From: Mycocentrospora acerina
Lineage: Eukaryota; Ascomycota; Dothideomycetes; Pleosporales
Direction: 5' to 3'
Assembly: GCA_022701365.1 (NCBI GenBank)
Contig: JAKUHH010000177.1
Coordinates: 1,178,001-1,242,000 of the forward strand
Length of the DNA stretch: 64,000 nt
This document shows positions 42,602-54,791 of this stretch, one piece after another. The notes beneath the pieces were generated by a model. It searched no databases. It had not been told where the DNA came from and worked only from the letters and a program-made list of their open reading frames with translations. Position 1 is the stretch's first letter; each line of letters starts with the position of its first letter. Both the position numbers and the translations under genes were made by a program.

Positions 42602-44391
42602 TTGTTGTTGTTGTTGTCGTTGTTTTTTTCAATTTATGTTGGCTGTACTTTACTGTACCGTACCGTACTGTACTGTACTAGCCGTGTTTGTTTTCTTGCT
42701 TGCGCGTATGAATGAATAAATGAATGCCTTTGATCTTGTCTTGTCTTGTCTTGTCTCTTCTCCTCTTTTACTACTGTTATTGCTCTTGCTTATCGGAACT
42801 CTATAATGATTGTCCCCTTTTTTGTATACACGTGTGAAACGTACACACATATTCATGGTCATGATTGTATTTTTTTTTTGCTTAAACACGACAAAAAGTT
42901 TTTAATTTTATTTAGCCGCATTTCGTTGGTGTTTAGTCACAGATAAATATAAAAATATATATACATGTATTATACTCACTCACTCACTCACTTACTACTC
43001 TCTCACCCAATGTGACAATGACAATGACAATGACAGGGAAAATAGCAATGACGACCCTGATAATTTGTAGGCGCAAAGAAGGGAGAAAAAAAAGGGCCTA
43101 ATCGCGAGACCTACCCCTTCTAGAACACTCACCCTACCATGGTACACATACCTTGAATGACAAAGACAGGACGAACCAACCAACCAAACCAAACCAAACC
43201 AAACCAAGTAGTAGCAGCGAATCGGCAGACGACTTTTTATTTCATTTCTTTTTTTTTCTCCTAGCCACGCGGTAGGTACCCTGGTAGTGTGGTGTAGTGT
43301 AGTACCGTTACATGACGGGTCAGGACAGGACGGCATATCGCAACGGTTGGTAGATGGATGTTTTTATTTACCTAGGTAGTAGTAGTCTGAGGGCGGGTAG
43401 TGTTTTTCCTCCTGTGCTAAAGACAGGTGTGTGAGTGGGAGAGGGAGTGTTTGGGTAAAATGGTTGATGCGACGGATGTTGTTTTGAGCATGCAAGCATG
43501 TATGCATATGTATGTGTGTATGTGCACGACACTTTATCTGGTCTTGGGGGGTGTCTCAACAGATGGATTGGGAAGGTGTGCCATTTATTATTATTATGGG
43601 GTTTGGGGGTGGAGAGTGTTTTCGTCGGGGAGTGGTTGTTGTGTGTGTGTGCGTAATTATGAGTAGCATGTTGACTCTTGTGTGGATTGGGGTTTGGTTG
43701 AGAGGAGGGGAGAGGATGTGTTGTGTCATGTGATGTGATGTGGTGTGTTTGTTGTGCTGTACTATAAAGGATTGACAGGGGCAAGGCACTAGTACGGGTT
43801 GCTTCTTGGGTAGAGGCGGGTGTGGATCGACGAGTGTAGTGATGGAAACGGCCATCATATCACGCAAATGCGTCATGTGCGCGTTGCTGCAGCTCGTTGC
43901 GATTGGCTTGGCCCTGGAGAGAGGACTCGTGGGTCGTGTGCATTGCAACATGTCTCAGTATGGACGGTAGTGTCTGTGGCGTGCAACAGCGCAGAACAGC
44001 GAGAGGATGGATTTGGTGAGAATAACGCGGGCGGGAACAAAGCGGAACGAGTTACGTCAAGCCAGGCAAGCGCGGTGAATCAGACCTCAGGGTCTCCGAG
44101 ATAGGCCGGGGCTGGAAGCAACAAGCCCACGGCCACGGCCACGGCGTTCTCATCATTCGCTCGCCCGCAACCTTCTCTGCTGCTACTAAAACAACCCGTC
44201 TGCCCGCGCTCGCCTCCACCACCTGGATCCAGCCACTCCTCGACGTTTGTCCAAACCAACCGATCCGCATACATTTGGCGTCCAGCTTCCGTCGTGCTGC
44301 ACCACCATTACCACCATCACCACCACCACAACTACTACCACAACCACGACTGCACGCCCACCGACTCAACATCCCGCATCGAACCAGCAAC
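42602..44391. other. Gene-free stretch rich in simple repeats
   Basis: About 1.79 kb between two plus-strand genes. Contents: (GTACT/ACCGT) tract at 42645-42680, (CTTGT)n at 42735-42752, (CACT)n near 42977, (AATGAC)n at 43013-43035, (CCAAA)n at 43171-43206, and (CAC/ACC)n at 44300-44345 just before CDC34. Open frames are low-complexity. No gene recognised. Confidence 0.6.
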
Positions 44392-45266
44392 ATGGCCGAA
44401 GCCGCACAGCGAGTGCTCATGAACGAGTTCAAGGCTCTCAGCAAGGAGGAATGGACCAACATTGAGGTGAGTCGCCACACGTCCACGCCGCCCGTGCAGA
44501 GTCACAGCGGCAGTAGAGCACCTGGCTAACCCATGCCGCGCAGCTGATCAAAGACAACGTGTTCGAGTGGAGTGTTGCCCTCATTGTCCTGAATCCAGAT
44601 TCGCCATACTACGGCGGCTACTTCAAGGCCAAAATGTCGTTTCCTCGCAACTACCCGCACAGTCCGCCAGGTACGTCACAACCCCCGGCCAGACATGGGT
44701 CTAGGGATCCAAGGATCGCCCGTGGCGTATGCAAGGCATGCAAAGCTAACATGATGATGTGAACAGACTTCAAATTCATCCGCCCACTCTACCACCCCAA
44801 CATCTACCCCGACGGCCGTCTCTGCATCTCCATCCTGCACCCGCCCGGCGACGACGAGATGTCTGGCGAAACTGCTGCCGAGCGCTGGTCGCCCGTCCAG
44901 CGCGTTGAATCCGTCCTCATCTCCATCATGTCTCTGCTCGATGATGCCGAAACCGCGTCCCCTGCCAACGTCGACGCCGGCGTCATGCTGCGCAACCAGC
45001 CAGAGCAATACAAGGAGCTTGTGAAGAAGGACACGGAAACTTCAAAGCAGGACATTCCGAGTGACTACGTTATGCCCACACATGAGACGGCGTGGCGGAA
45101 GAAGAAGGACGACGAGGGTGACTTTGAGATGAGCTGGGAAGACAGCGACGTGGAGAGCTTTGGAGGCAGCGAGAGCGATGTCGATGAAGAAGACGAAGAA
45201 TTGGACTCTGATTTTGAGGGTGATGAAGATGTCGAGGATGAAGATGAAGATGAGGAGGTCAAATGA
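44392..45266 (+). CDS. CDC34: Ubiquitin-conjugating enzyme E2, CDC34/UBC3 type
   Basis: Exons 44392-44466, 44544-44670 and 44767-45266; introns of 77 and 96 bp; 233 aa. UBC fold with the HPN motif (residues 77-79) and catalytic Cys 87 in YHPNIYPDGRLCISILHPP. The long acidic loop that marks Cdc34/Ubc7-class enzymes follows (HPPGDDEMSGETAAERWSP). The C-terminal tail (about 190-233) is strongly acidic, as in Cdc34, where it binds the basic canyon of the cullin. It charges ubiquitin for SCF ligases that drive cell-cycle protein turnover. The partner RBX1 lies 6 kb upstream. UBC7 is excluded by the acidic tail. Confidence 0.93.
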
Positions 45267-46192
45267 GGGCTGTCATCTCATTGTCGTCGTCGTCGTTGTC
45301 GTCGTCGTCTCGTCATCATCCTCTTCTCTATTTCGTCTGTCTGTCTGTCTTTTCATCATCATGAGCGCGGCGTCTGGTTTGGGTAGACTGTGGGTGGAGT
45401 CAAGGCTGGGAGGAGAGGAAAGTTCTTGCCAGGCCATCATGGCTACGATTTGATTTTACTTGATTCAATTTTGCAGTTGCATGTGCATTGCACTGGCGTT
45501 TACGTGTGTTTTTCTTTTCTTTATTAAAGTTTTTTATTCCATAGTTTTTTTTATCATCTAGTAGTAGGAGTAGTTTGACTTTTAAAAAATACTTGTTCTT
45601 CTTTTCCTTTTTCTCTCGTGGTATGTTGATTGATAGATGACTGCACAAATGAGTGAGTGGATGAATGAGTGAATAAATGAATGAATGAATAAATCTACAT
45701 AGATGTCTTGACATGATATTTCAATTACAGAAAACTCCTTTTTTTGGGAACTCGAATAAAGTATCTATAGTGATGGTGATGGTGATGACAATGGCAATTA
45801 TACACATGCTTGATACTATCCATCTTCTCTCTTACTTTCTCTCTCTCTTCCCCCCCCCCCCCCCCCCCCCCCCCCCCCNNNNNNNNNNNNNNNNNNNNNN
45901 NNNNNNNNNNNNNNNNNNNNNNNNNNNNNNNNNNNNNNNNNNNNNNNNNNNNNNNNNNNNNNNNNNNNNNNNNNNNNNNNNNNNNNNNNNNNNNNNNNNN
46001 NNNNNNNNNNNNNNNNNNNNNNNNNNNNNNNNNNNNNNNNNNNNCCCCCCCCCCCCCCTCTTCTCCAAATGCAACTCAAGTCCAGATTGATATCAAGAAA
46101 AAAACGCCCTAAAAGTATATGGGTCTAGACAAGAGTGCTTGCTATTTCTCCTTCCTCCTTGCTCCTTTCCAACTCCTCACTCTTCACTCTCC
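45267..46192. other. 3'-flanks of CDC34 and RVS161 with repeats and an assembly gap
   Basis: About 926 bp between convergent genes: (GTC)n near 45285-45315, (GTCT)n near 45338, (GAATGA)n near 45663-45690, (GGTGAT)n near 45774, and the poly-C-flanked N gap. No gene. Confidence 0.7.
45850..46058. other. Assembly gap flanked by poly-C
   Basis: 29 C residues (45850-45878), 166 N (45879-46044), then 14 C (46045-46058). The gap lies inside or between homopolymer C runs, so its true length and content are unknown. Confidence 0.98.
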
Positions 46193-47143
46193 CTAAACAG
46201 TCCCTGCAATACTCAAATCGCGAATCTCCTGCAAGACCTCCTCAACCCTAGCATCCAACTCTCCCTGCGCGTACTGGTCCCGCGTATTCGCATCCAGATA
46301 CTGCTGCACCTGCGCCATGCGGGAGTAGGCCTCTGCGCAGAACCTGAGCTGAATCTTGACCAGGGCCTCGAAGCTGGGGTCGAGGTATGGCACGCGTAGG
46401 TCAATCAGCTGGGGCAGTTCGTTGGTCAGCGTCTCGTTGAGCTGGTCGTAGGCAGCCTTGGCGAGCTGCTCGTCCTTTTCTGCGCGCGGCAGCTTGGTCA
46501 CGTCCTTGTCAGGCTTGTCGGTCAGCTTGCGGACCTGGGCGCGCATGCGGTCGTAGTCCATTTGCTTGTGCTCGCGCTTGGTGATGCAGGCGTTGATGTC
46601 GGGGAAGTAGGAGCAGAAGCGCTGGATGGGGTCGAGGACCGTGGTGCGGTAGGGCCCGTCGAGGGCCTTTATTGTTTCCGCGTCCAGGTCGGTGACGGCC
46701 TGCTTGTAGGAGCGCGAGACGCCGTCCTTGGTGCCGGCGTCGCCGTAAAAGGCGTCAATGGTCTCAGCGATGCGCATTTGCGAGGCCGTCATGGCGCGGA
46801 GGGAGTCGAGGTAGCCCTTTGCTTCTTTCTGGAGCTTGTTGGCGGCGGTTTCCATGGTGCGGTAGCGACTGGGGGTGGGTGGGTTAGTTGGCGGGCGTGG
46901 TAAGAGTAGAGGAGGGGCGGTTCAAGCAGCGGCTGGGAGGGAAAGTGAAAGAGTGGGAGCGGGTGAAGGCATACCGCTGCTCTGTTTCAAAGTCGCGGTC
47001 GTTTGTGCGCTCGACCTGGCCCGTCTTCATGAGCACCTGCGTCGTCGCGCGGTTCACGCCTTTCTTGAAGCCTGGCGGGCATGAGTGGCTGTCTGGTGGG
47101 CAGGAGCAAGAGTGGTGCAAGCCGGCTTACCGGTCCACGACAT
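46193..47143 (-). CDS. RVS161: BAR-domain protein RVS161 (Hob3-like amphiphysin)
   Basis: Exons 47131-47143 (13 nt), 46975-47071 and 46193-46868; introns of 59 and 106 bp; 261 aa. MSWTG/FKKGVNRATTQVLMKTGQV is the amphipathic N-terminal helix, then a BAR domain over nearly the full length (LQKEAKGYLDSLRAMTASQM, ETIDAFYGDAGTKD, DPIQRFCSYFPDINACITKR, LRFCAEAYSRMAQVQQYLD). There is no SH3, which separates it from RVS167. In yeast, Rvs161-Rvs167 dimers bend membranes at endocytic sites and act in cell fusion. The tiny first exon is supported by phase and conservation. The start is 285 bp from the divergent MSW1 start. Confidence 0.94.
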
Positions 47144-47428
47144 GGCTGCGGGTTCTGTGCGCTCCTAAAGTCAAAGTCGGCAGTGTTGCAGGCTGGCGGG
47201 TAATCTGGCCGTGGCAGTCTTTCTGAGCGCGGGCAAGGGCGAGGGCGTGCGTGGTTTCCAACAAAGCCGGTGTTGCTGGACTGCGGGCGCGACGGGATCA
47301 TGTGTGGCGCAGCACCAGCACCAGTCTGGAGGATGACGCAGCGCCCGGTCGGACTCGTGCATCGCGCCGCTTTACCCAATCCAATCCAACCCAACCCAAC
47401 CCAGCGCGGACAGAGTCTCACGAGTGCA

Positions 47429-48655
47429 ATGCTTCCTCTCTGGGCGCTGCGGCGAGCTGCGCCTTTGCCGAACCGCCTGTGCGCCAATTGCGTGCGAAGC
47501 GTCTCGACGGAATCATCCCCGCTGAAAAAAGAGCTTGGGGGGAAAAAGGTCATATTCTCAGGCATCCAGCCAACGGGAGTACCGCATCTGGGAAACTATC
47601 TCGGCGCCCTCAGACAATGGGTCAAGCTGCAGAACGATGCGTCGCCAGAGTCTACGTTGCTCTTCTCCATTGTAGACCTGCATGCCATCACGATTAAGCA
47701 AGACCCACGTGAGCTGGCCCAATGGAGGAGAGAAATGCTGGCAAGTCTGTTGGCAGTAGGTCTCGATCCCAAGCGCAGCATCATCTTTGCGCAGAGCAGC
47801 GTGAAGCAGCATGCCGAGTTGATGTGGATTCTGAGCTGCGGTGCGAGCATGGGGTACCTGAGCCGCATGACCCAGTGGAAGGTATGCACAACAGGTGTGC
47901 CAGTGTAAAAATACAAGTGTTGACAGCAGTAGAGCAAACTCTCCCTGCCCACCAATGCCTCGCCCCTCGAACCTTCTCCCTCCAACAAAGACGCTCTCAA
48001 ACTCGGCCTCTTCTCCTACCCCGTCCTGCAAGCTGCCGACATTCTGCTCTACAACACCACCCACGTCCCTGTCGGCGAAGACCAAGCACAGCATCTGGAA
48101 TTCACCCGCGACCTCGCCATTGGCTTCAACCACCTATACGCTTCTGATGCAAAATCAAAGTTCTTGTTGACTGTCCCGCAGACCATGTTGAGCCCCGCAA
48201 AGAGAGTCATGAGTCTGACTGACCCAACCAAAAAGATGAGCAAAAGTGATCCCAAACCGAAGAGCCGCATACTGATAACCGATTCACGCGAGGAGATATT
48301 TGGAAAAGTCAAGACGGCCTTGACAGACTCAATCGAGGGTGTGAGCTACGACCGTGAGACTAGGCCAGGGGTGACGAATCTTCTGGACCTGATATACCAT
48401 CTTGATGAATCGGTTGCTGCATCGCCCGAAGATTTAGCAAGCGATTTGAAAGATCTGAGTATGCGTACCCTGAAAGAGAGGGTTGCGGAGACGATTGATG
48501 TGGGCATCAGAGACATCCGAGGGAGGTACGAAGATTTGATGGGTGGGAACCAGAAGGTACTTATCGAGCAAGCAGAGGTCGGCGCAAAAAAAGCAGAGAA
48601 CATTGCAGAGGAGACTATGAAAAGGGTACGGGGTGCTATGGGGATCGGGTGGTAA
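47429..48655 (+). CDS. MSW1: Mitochondrial tryptophanyl-tRNA synthetase
   Basis: Exons 47429-47881 and 47933-48655, intron of 51 bp in phase 0; 391 aa. Residues 1-30 (MLPLWALRRAAPLPNRLCAN...) are an Arg-rich mitochondrial presequence. Class I synthetase motifs: HIGH-equivalent PHLGN at 52-56 in SGIQPTGVPHLGNYLGAL, the TrpRS segment MGYLSRMTQWK, and KMSKS at 252-256. The C-terminal anticodon-binding helices include NLLDLIYHLDES and VLIEQAEVGAKKAENIAEE. It charges mitochondrial tRNA-Trp. The bacterial-type sequence and leader exclude the cytosolic enzyme. Confidence 0.95.
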
Positions 48656-49388
48656 CTTTTGTAGCAGAGGCGAGGTCTGTATTATAGGGTGTACGAAATT
48701 AAATGACAGCGCGACATGAGAACGTTCCCTACTCTACCAGCTATCGAAACTATGCCACCCTGCCTCGAAGATCCTTTTGCACAAAGCATATAGACAACAG
48801 TGGGATGCCGCTTGCTGCATGCTGCCTCCAAGTGCGGGAACTGACATATGGAAATTGACCCTTCCCCAATAAGGGGCCAATAGGGGCCACTCTTTAAAAT
48901 GCTAACACATGACTGGAAGGGTTTGAGATGGCCCATAATCTGGTTGTCGGCGCTTTTCCGCTACATAGCTCTCTGTCTCACGGCCGGCCAGTGGAAGCCC
49001 TTAATTTACTGTTGATTATATATGCTGCTTCCTTGTGGCTTCACAGTTTTGTCACTCCCTGGTAGATGTGCTTGAACCATGGTTCACAAGAGCAGAATTG
49101 CAGTGGAAAGAGCCGTAGCGCTCTTACCTTGCAGTCTACACCAATGAATCTCAGTCCCAACGAAAAAAACTACGAGTACTGTTAAATGCTTCACTTCAGC
49201 AGTCCATTTTCTTTCATTTCTTTCACTGAGTTGTTGTTCCGCAGCAGCACCGTCACAGCGTCCGTCCGAGACACCCTTCACCGACTCCTGGCTCCTAGAC
49301 ACAACTCTTAGAGTCTATTTCATACTGGAAAATCGTGGGTTGCCTTGATACTTTACAAACTCAACTCGACTGGCAACTGCACACAGAA
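48656..49388. other. Intergenic region between MSW1 and the RBR ligase gene
   Basis: About 733 bp between two plus-strand genes: 3' flank of MSW1 and promoter of the next gene. No other gene or repeat noticed. Confidence 0.55.
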
Positions 49389-50691
49389 ATGCCACCTTTG
49401 ACCCGGCTGCAAGCCCAGCCAAATCGCCGCGTCGACTATGCAGATAACAGAGTGTACTCCGATCCCGTGATCATTGAAAACATGCCGCCTCCCATCATGC
49501 CTGCGAGGTTGCCTAAGCCTCGAATATCTGCTCGCAGCTCTGTTCGCAAGACTACGGCTCGTGTCCAGACTGGAGCGATCATCAAACCCAAGGTAGAACC
49601 GAAGGGTTCCCCAGGACCCGAGAAGAAGCAGCTTGCAGAGGGAAAGCGACTTACAAACAAGGAGTGCATGATCTGTGCAACTTTCAGGGACACGACTCGC
49701 TATTTTAAGATACCGGAAGGAGCAAACGCCTGTAAGCACTTTGAGGGAATATGCAGCCTGTGCATCCAGAAGTTTCTTAAAGTGAGGATCAGTGATAGAC
49801 GGTTCGACAAGGCTGAGCTGGTGTGCCCCTTTCCAAACTGCAATGCTGAGCTTGATATGGCTCTGCTGAAAGCTACCACCAGCAAAGCCGTATTTGAAGA
49901 GTGGGTTGTCAGATACAATCTTTCTTTCCGGTCATTTGATAAATGCTGACAGCCTGCAGTTGGAATGAAGCCCTTATCAGACACCACCTCACAACTGGAG
50001 ACGACTATATTGCATGCCTCGAACCAAAATGCGGCAAGTACTTTTCCATCGACAACTGCAAGGGAGTCAAGCCTAGCATGCGCAAGATTGAATGCCCATA
50101 CTGCAAGCACCAAATCTGCCTCTCCTGCAACCGACCGTGGCACAAATTCACCAGCTGCAGCAAGCTCCTGGAGAAGGAGAACCAAGAGTCTGAGAAAGCC
50201 ATTCAGGAAATGGGCGCGAAGCCATGTCCCCATTGTGGCGTCAACATCACAAAGCAAGGCGGCTGCGATCACATGACCTGTACGTTCTGCCGGCATGAAT
50301 TCATCTGGCAACCACCCCTCAGTCCTGACCGGACACTCGATAATCCTCTTCCCCATGCTGACCAACACGGCGAATAGGCCTAAAATGCCGCCACAATTTC
50401 TGCTGGCAGTGTCTTGTATCGTATTCTGCTACCATGACACACGGCCAGGGTTGCCCCCATGGCGTGCGGAATATTGCTCTGGACCCACGCAACTACATTG
50501 TCCAGGATGTTGATATAACTCAGGTTAACAACTTGATTGAGAGGGCTCATGCTATTGCTGAAACGGCTCGTGCCCGGATCGCTGGCCCACATCCGGCTGC
50601 GCATCTCTTCGGCGATGCGGTCGGTGGTCGGTTCTGGAGGGATGTAGCACGTAGATTGGGCTTTGGAGATGGAGATGTGAATGTCGATTGA
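49389..50691 (+). CDS. RBR (RING-IBR-RING) E3 ubiquitin ligase
   Basis: Exons 49389-49900, 49960-50279 and 50378-50691; introns of 59 bp (GTGGGT donor) and 98 bp; 381 aa. After a basic Pro-rich N-terminus come RING1 (KECMICATF, C93/C96; HFEGICSLCIQKFL; LVCPFPNCNAEL), the IBR (YIACLEPKCGKYF; IECPYCKHQICLSCNRPWH) and RING2 (PCPHCGVNITKQGGCDHMTC, then LKCRHNFCWQCLVSY across the intron). C273 in GGCDHM is the predicted catalytic cysteine that carries ubiquitin as a thioester, HECT-like, with UbcH7-class E2s. The substrate is unknown. The second intron splits the codon for C278 and itself begins with a RING2-like reading (see findings). ATG 49389 is the first ATG in frame. Confidence 0.9.
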
Positions 50692-51066
50692 AGCTTTGTA
50701 GTTTGGCTTTCTACCTTTTTTCTTTTCATTCACCTTCTTTCTTCTTTTTGTGTTGCCTCCTTTACTAAATTTTGGGAGGTTCAATATATGTTTGTCTGTT
50801 TGTCTATCTGTCTATCTGCTATAAGCGCACGACTACCTCACTCATTCATTTACTCATTCACTCCACCCCCATTGTATGCATGGTTCTGAACTTTCTGCCC
50901 CCCGTTTTTTTATTTGAAATCTGGGAAATGCTGGTTCTAGTAACTCTTGTATCCGGCCAGTAACTCTTCTCTTCTTTTGCAATTCCCATGGTTTTTCGTA
51001 TGCTTTGGCTGTCTTTTTTTTTTTAAAAAAAAAAGGTAAAAGGATCATGCAGCTCGATAGGATCTA

Positions 51067-51097
<31 letters not shown>

Positions 51098-51490
51098 CTG
51101 CTACTACCAACCGAAATGGCCGAGTGTGCTGTGCCTGCCACTACTCTAAGCATGAAGTATCCTTCTTTTTTTTCTCTTTCCCTGGCAAGTCCTCACTTCC
51201 AATCATTTGGGAGAAGCTTCTTGCGAGTTCAACCGTAATCAATTTTTAAAAAAAGTTCAAACTTTTTTCCTTATACAAGAAGCTTGTTGAATATTCGGTA
51301 TCTAACGACTACTACTGTGCATAACAACCAACCAACCATCCGTCCATCCATCCATCCACTCTTAAACGCAGATATCCACGTCAAGCCCCGAGAAATCGTA
51401 CAAAAACCAACAACCGTCCATCATTCAATGTACACACACACACGCACACCTTCAGCACACGAACAACAACAATGACCAAAAGAAAAACAC
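50692..51490. other. 3'-flank between convergent RBR and LAS21 genes
   Basis: About 800 bp. Contents: pyrimidine-rich 3' flank, (GTCT)n near 50790-50815, a T11A10 perfect inverted run at 51014-51034, an (ATC)n tract of about 10 copies at 51068-51097, and (CCAT)n near 51342-51357. No gene. Confidence 0.65.
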
Positions 51491-54400
51491 TCACCACGTC
51501 CCCAACCACCACATCACACTCCCCATCCCAACCGTAACACCCAACTGCCACGCAACCCCCCACGCCATAGCAAACAAATACTTTGGACTGAACACGGTCC
51601 AAATAAACAAATGCGTGCGCAACGCCGTACAGGCCGCCATGACAGCCGAGAGCATCACCCCGTTCCACAGCGTCAGCAGCGCAACATGAAGTGACCAAAC
51701 ACCCTCATACTTGTCCTTGATCTTCCTCTTACTTGCAGTACTTTCCGGTTCTGCACCTCTCGCCAAGCGAGCGAGATTCTCGCGCTCCTCGACGACCCAG
51801 TTCCGCGACGGCATGGCAGCGCGCGGAGCGGGTTTCTCGCCGCGCAGCATGAGCACCCCGGCGAGAGACCACCATACGGGGCCTGCCCAGTTGGAGAGGA
51901 AGATGAGGAGTCCCACGGCGAGGACGTTGTAGTCTGAGATGCCGTTGTACGAGTTGGAGAGCGAGATGGAGGAGATGGCGTTGCTGTTTCCGAGGGCGAA
52001 GAAGGAGGTTTGGGAGAGAAGGAGTGTGGTGGTTGTTATTGCGGGTTTGGGGAGGTCTAGGAGTGCTGAGAGGGGAGAGGGCTGGGTTAGTGGCATGTCC
52101 GATGGTGGAATATGATGGGGGAAATGGGGGGCAACGTACAAAGGAAGAAGAATTGCAGTCGGAAGAAGAGGTATAGGGGGATGTTGTGGGTTGTTGTTTG
52201 CGTGAGGAGGAAGAGGGTTGCTAGGTCGAAAAAGGCGAGTGCCATTTCTGCGGGATTGTTAGTGTTTTTGTTTGACGGGAGTTTATCATGTGGTACGTAC
52301 CGCCGTGGCCCTCACGTCCTCTCTTGGCTCTTCGCTGAGACCGCTGCCATTCTGCAAACGCGATCCAAATTCCCACTATTGCGATCCCCCCAAACACTGT
52401 CCGCGCGAGAACGACAAGATCTAATGTCTTAATCCATTCCATTATCGATCCAGTTAAGCGTTGAGTAAGTTCCGGAGCGTCTTGCGCAGTGAATGCAAGC
52501 TTGAATATGAAGGCTGTACAGCAAAGAGGCAGCACGACAAGAGTGCCCATCATGCGGTTAGATTCTGTAGACTCAATCTCCATCTCACGACCACTCAATC
52601 CGCTGTCAAAAGTGGTCACTGAGCGTGCAACGTGGCGAGCCAGTCGGAGCGTGACGTCCAAATAAGTGGCACCTACCAGGAGCCAGAGCAAAATGGAACC
52701 GCCTCCGTGGAAAATACCGCTTGTTACAATATCGTCAGCCCCAGCATACTTCTGCCCTGTCTGGTTCCATCGTCTGATTACCCTGTGAAGAGCTAGCGCC
52801 ATAATGGCAGGGTGAAACCCCCAGCGGCTGGTCCACTCTTTTCGCATGCTGGTGATGAAGAGGTAGAAGAACCAGGCCGAGGTTGCCCAGTACCAGAAGT
52901 TGTGCTCCTCTTCAACATATGAAGAGGCAAACATCAGAATGGAATAGAGAATAAGGATCAACGTGTAATAAAACCCAGCCGGGGAGATTGATCGGAATGA
53001 AGGAAGGGCGAAGTAGCTTAGTCTGCAAATAATAAGAGCTAAAGACGTTCCGAGGACCAGATGAGGGATGTTGTAATTGGAGGCTGTGCTGGACATTATT
53101 TCTTGAGCTTCGTGCATAAACTGTAAATTGTGAGTGTCACAGTTCGTTTCGTCTTGATCATCGCTCTGGATTTAAACTACTCGTTTCAAGAACTGACCTT
53201 GTAAAGATGTTCGTTAGCGACCTGATCAGGTCCCATCATATTGATGACCCTCTGCCAGAGACAGGCCAGATATTGGCCATTTGTAAAGCTAGTTTCCTAT
53301 CTACGGTAAGTATTTTCTCTTGTCCAAGCATGAAGCGGCTACTCACATCCGGCGAGAAACATTCAAACCCCATCTCACTCGTCTCTAGTACTCTGTCTTC
53401 GAAGCTCAGCCCCGTGTACGTTGCTTCCACAATTTTTTTGATCTGCTTCGCATTCCGGTACAAAATCTGCACACGGTCTTCGACTGCATTGGTTCAGCAC
53501 AAAACTAACGCACTCTTCTCGGAAAACTCACCACTATCCCAAAACCCAAGAAATTCCTCAAGAAAAACGCCCAAGTTGTTCTGTGGCACAGGAAAGCCGA
53601 GCAGGCCAGCAAGGGTAGGCGCAATATCGTTTTGCTCGACTAATCTGTAGTACTCAAACTCGCCTTCATTCTTTGGCTTTACAGGACTTTCTTTCTTGGA
53701 AAATTCGGTAATCTTGCTGAGTTTTGGACTCATGAATACAAGCGCGGGCGAGGTTTCGCCGGGCGAAGATCCACCGTGATTACCACCGTCGTTCATGCCG
53801 TGGTCGCCGCAGAGGATGAAAAGCGTATTGGATAGGTGGTCCTCGTTCTCGATTGCGCCATATATGGTCTGCACCATCTCATCCATCTCTCTTTGTTTGG
53901 GAACCATGTTCGGACTTTGTATCAATCAGCACGCCTCTTCTTCAGCAGTACAAGGAAAACAACCTTTTTGGTCCGGCTTTGTGTCCAATATGATCCAAGC
54001 CAAGGTAATGTAGAACCATAGCATTCCAATCACTGTTCAGCAACTCGTCAGGAACGTGTCTTGTCACGTTATTATCCACCTCAGTAAAATCCTGCACATT
54101 AAATCAACAATCAATGTTCTATTACTCCTATCTAGATTGGGAAAATGGTAGTGGTGACTGACCGCAACAAAGAAACTGCTGGTTCCATCCGCCCTGGTAA
54201 AGAAGTCTGGGAATAGCTTCAACCATGTATCATCACCGTACATTACCAGCTTCCCATCCTTGCCATCGAACTGCTTGGCTTTGATCTGTGCAAGCCAAGT
54301 ATCTTGTGTTGCGAGAGTGGAGGATGTATCGGACTCGGCAAAGTTCAAAATCACATCTAGGAAGGAGGGGATAGAGCCCGTAGTTATGGCCTTTACACGC

Positions 54401-54791
54401 GGCATGGTAATAGTGGGGGAGGTAGCATGAGCTGTAAAGGGAACAGCGGTGCCGTCTCGAATGAGCCTGTTCAATAGTCAGTAAGGTAGTACTAACATAT
54501 CATGTTGAGTTCTAGGAATGATGCTTACCCTTGTACAAAGCTCATCCCACTATCCTCTCCATATACGAAATCGCTTCTCAGCGCGTCAACAACCATAAAC
54601 ACTACCTTATCAAACGGGGCATTAGGTGGCTCTTGCCACCCTTTACCCATGTCACTATCCCATCCTAACTCATCGTACTCTGCCAGCCCCTGCATGAATG
54701 GTTTGTACGGAAAGAAGCCAGTCGCAAAGACGATGATCGCGACTGGAATCAAGAGATTCGCAAGCGCTAGAAGAACCGTTCGGGACGCCAT
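51491..54791 (-). CDS. LAS21: GPI ethanolamine phosphate transferase 2 (LAS21/GPI7)
   Basis: Nine exons: 54529-54791, 54163-54466, 53964-54091, 53532-53914, 53347-53483, 53198-53296, 52301-53120, 52140-52247 and 51491-52065. Introns are 49-77 bp and all phases close; 938 aa. Starts MASRTVLLALANLLIPVAII (membrane helix). The alkaline-phosphatase-like lumenal domain follows (FMVVDALRSDFVYG, PRVKAITTGSIPSFLDVI, MVLHYLGLDHIGHKAGPKS, FILCGDHGMNDGGNHGG), then many membrane helices with the SSTASNYN motif at their start. It adds ethanolamine phosphate to the second mannose of GPI anchors in the ER. The GDHGM and DALRSDF motifs exclude other transferases; GPI7-type C-terminal helices separate it from MCD4 and GPI13. 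One donor (intron 3, AG|GTTGTT) is weak but needed for frame. Confidence 0.92.
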
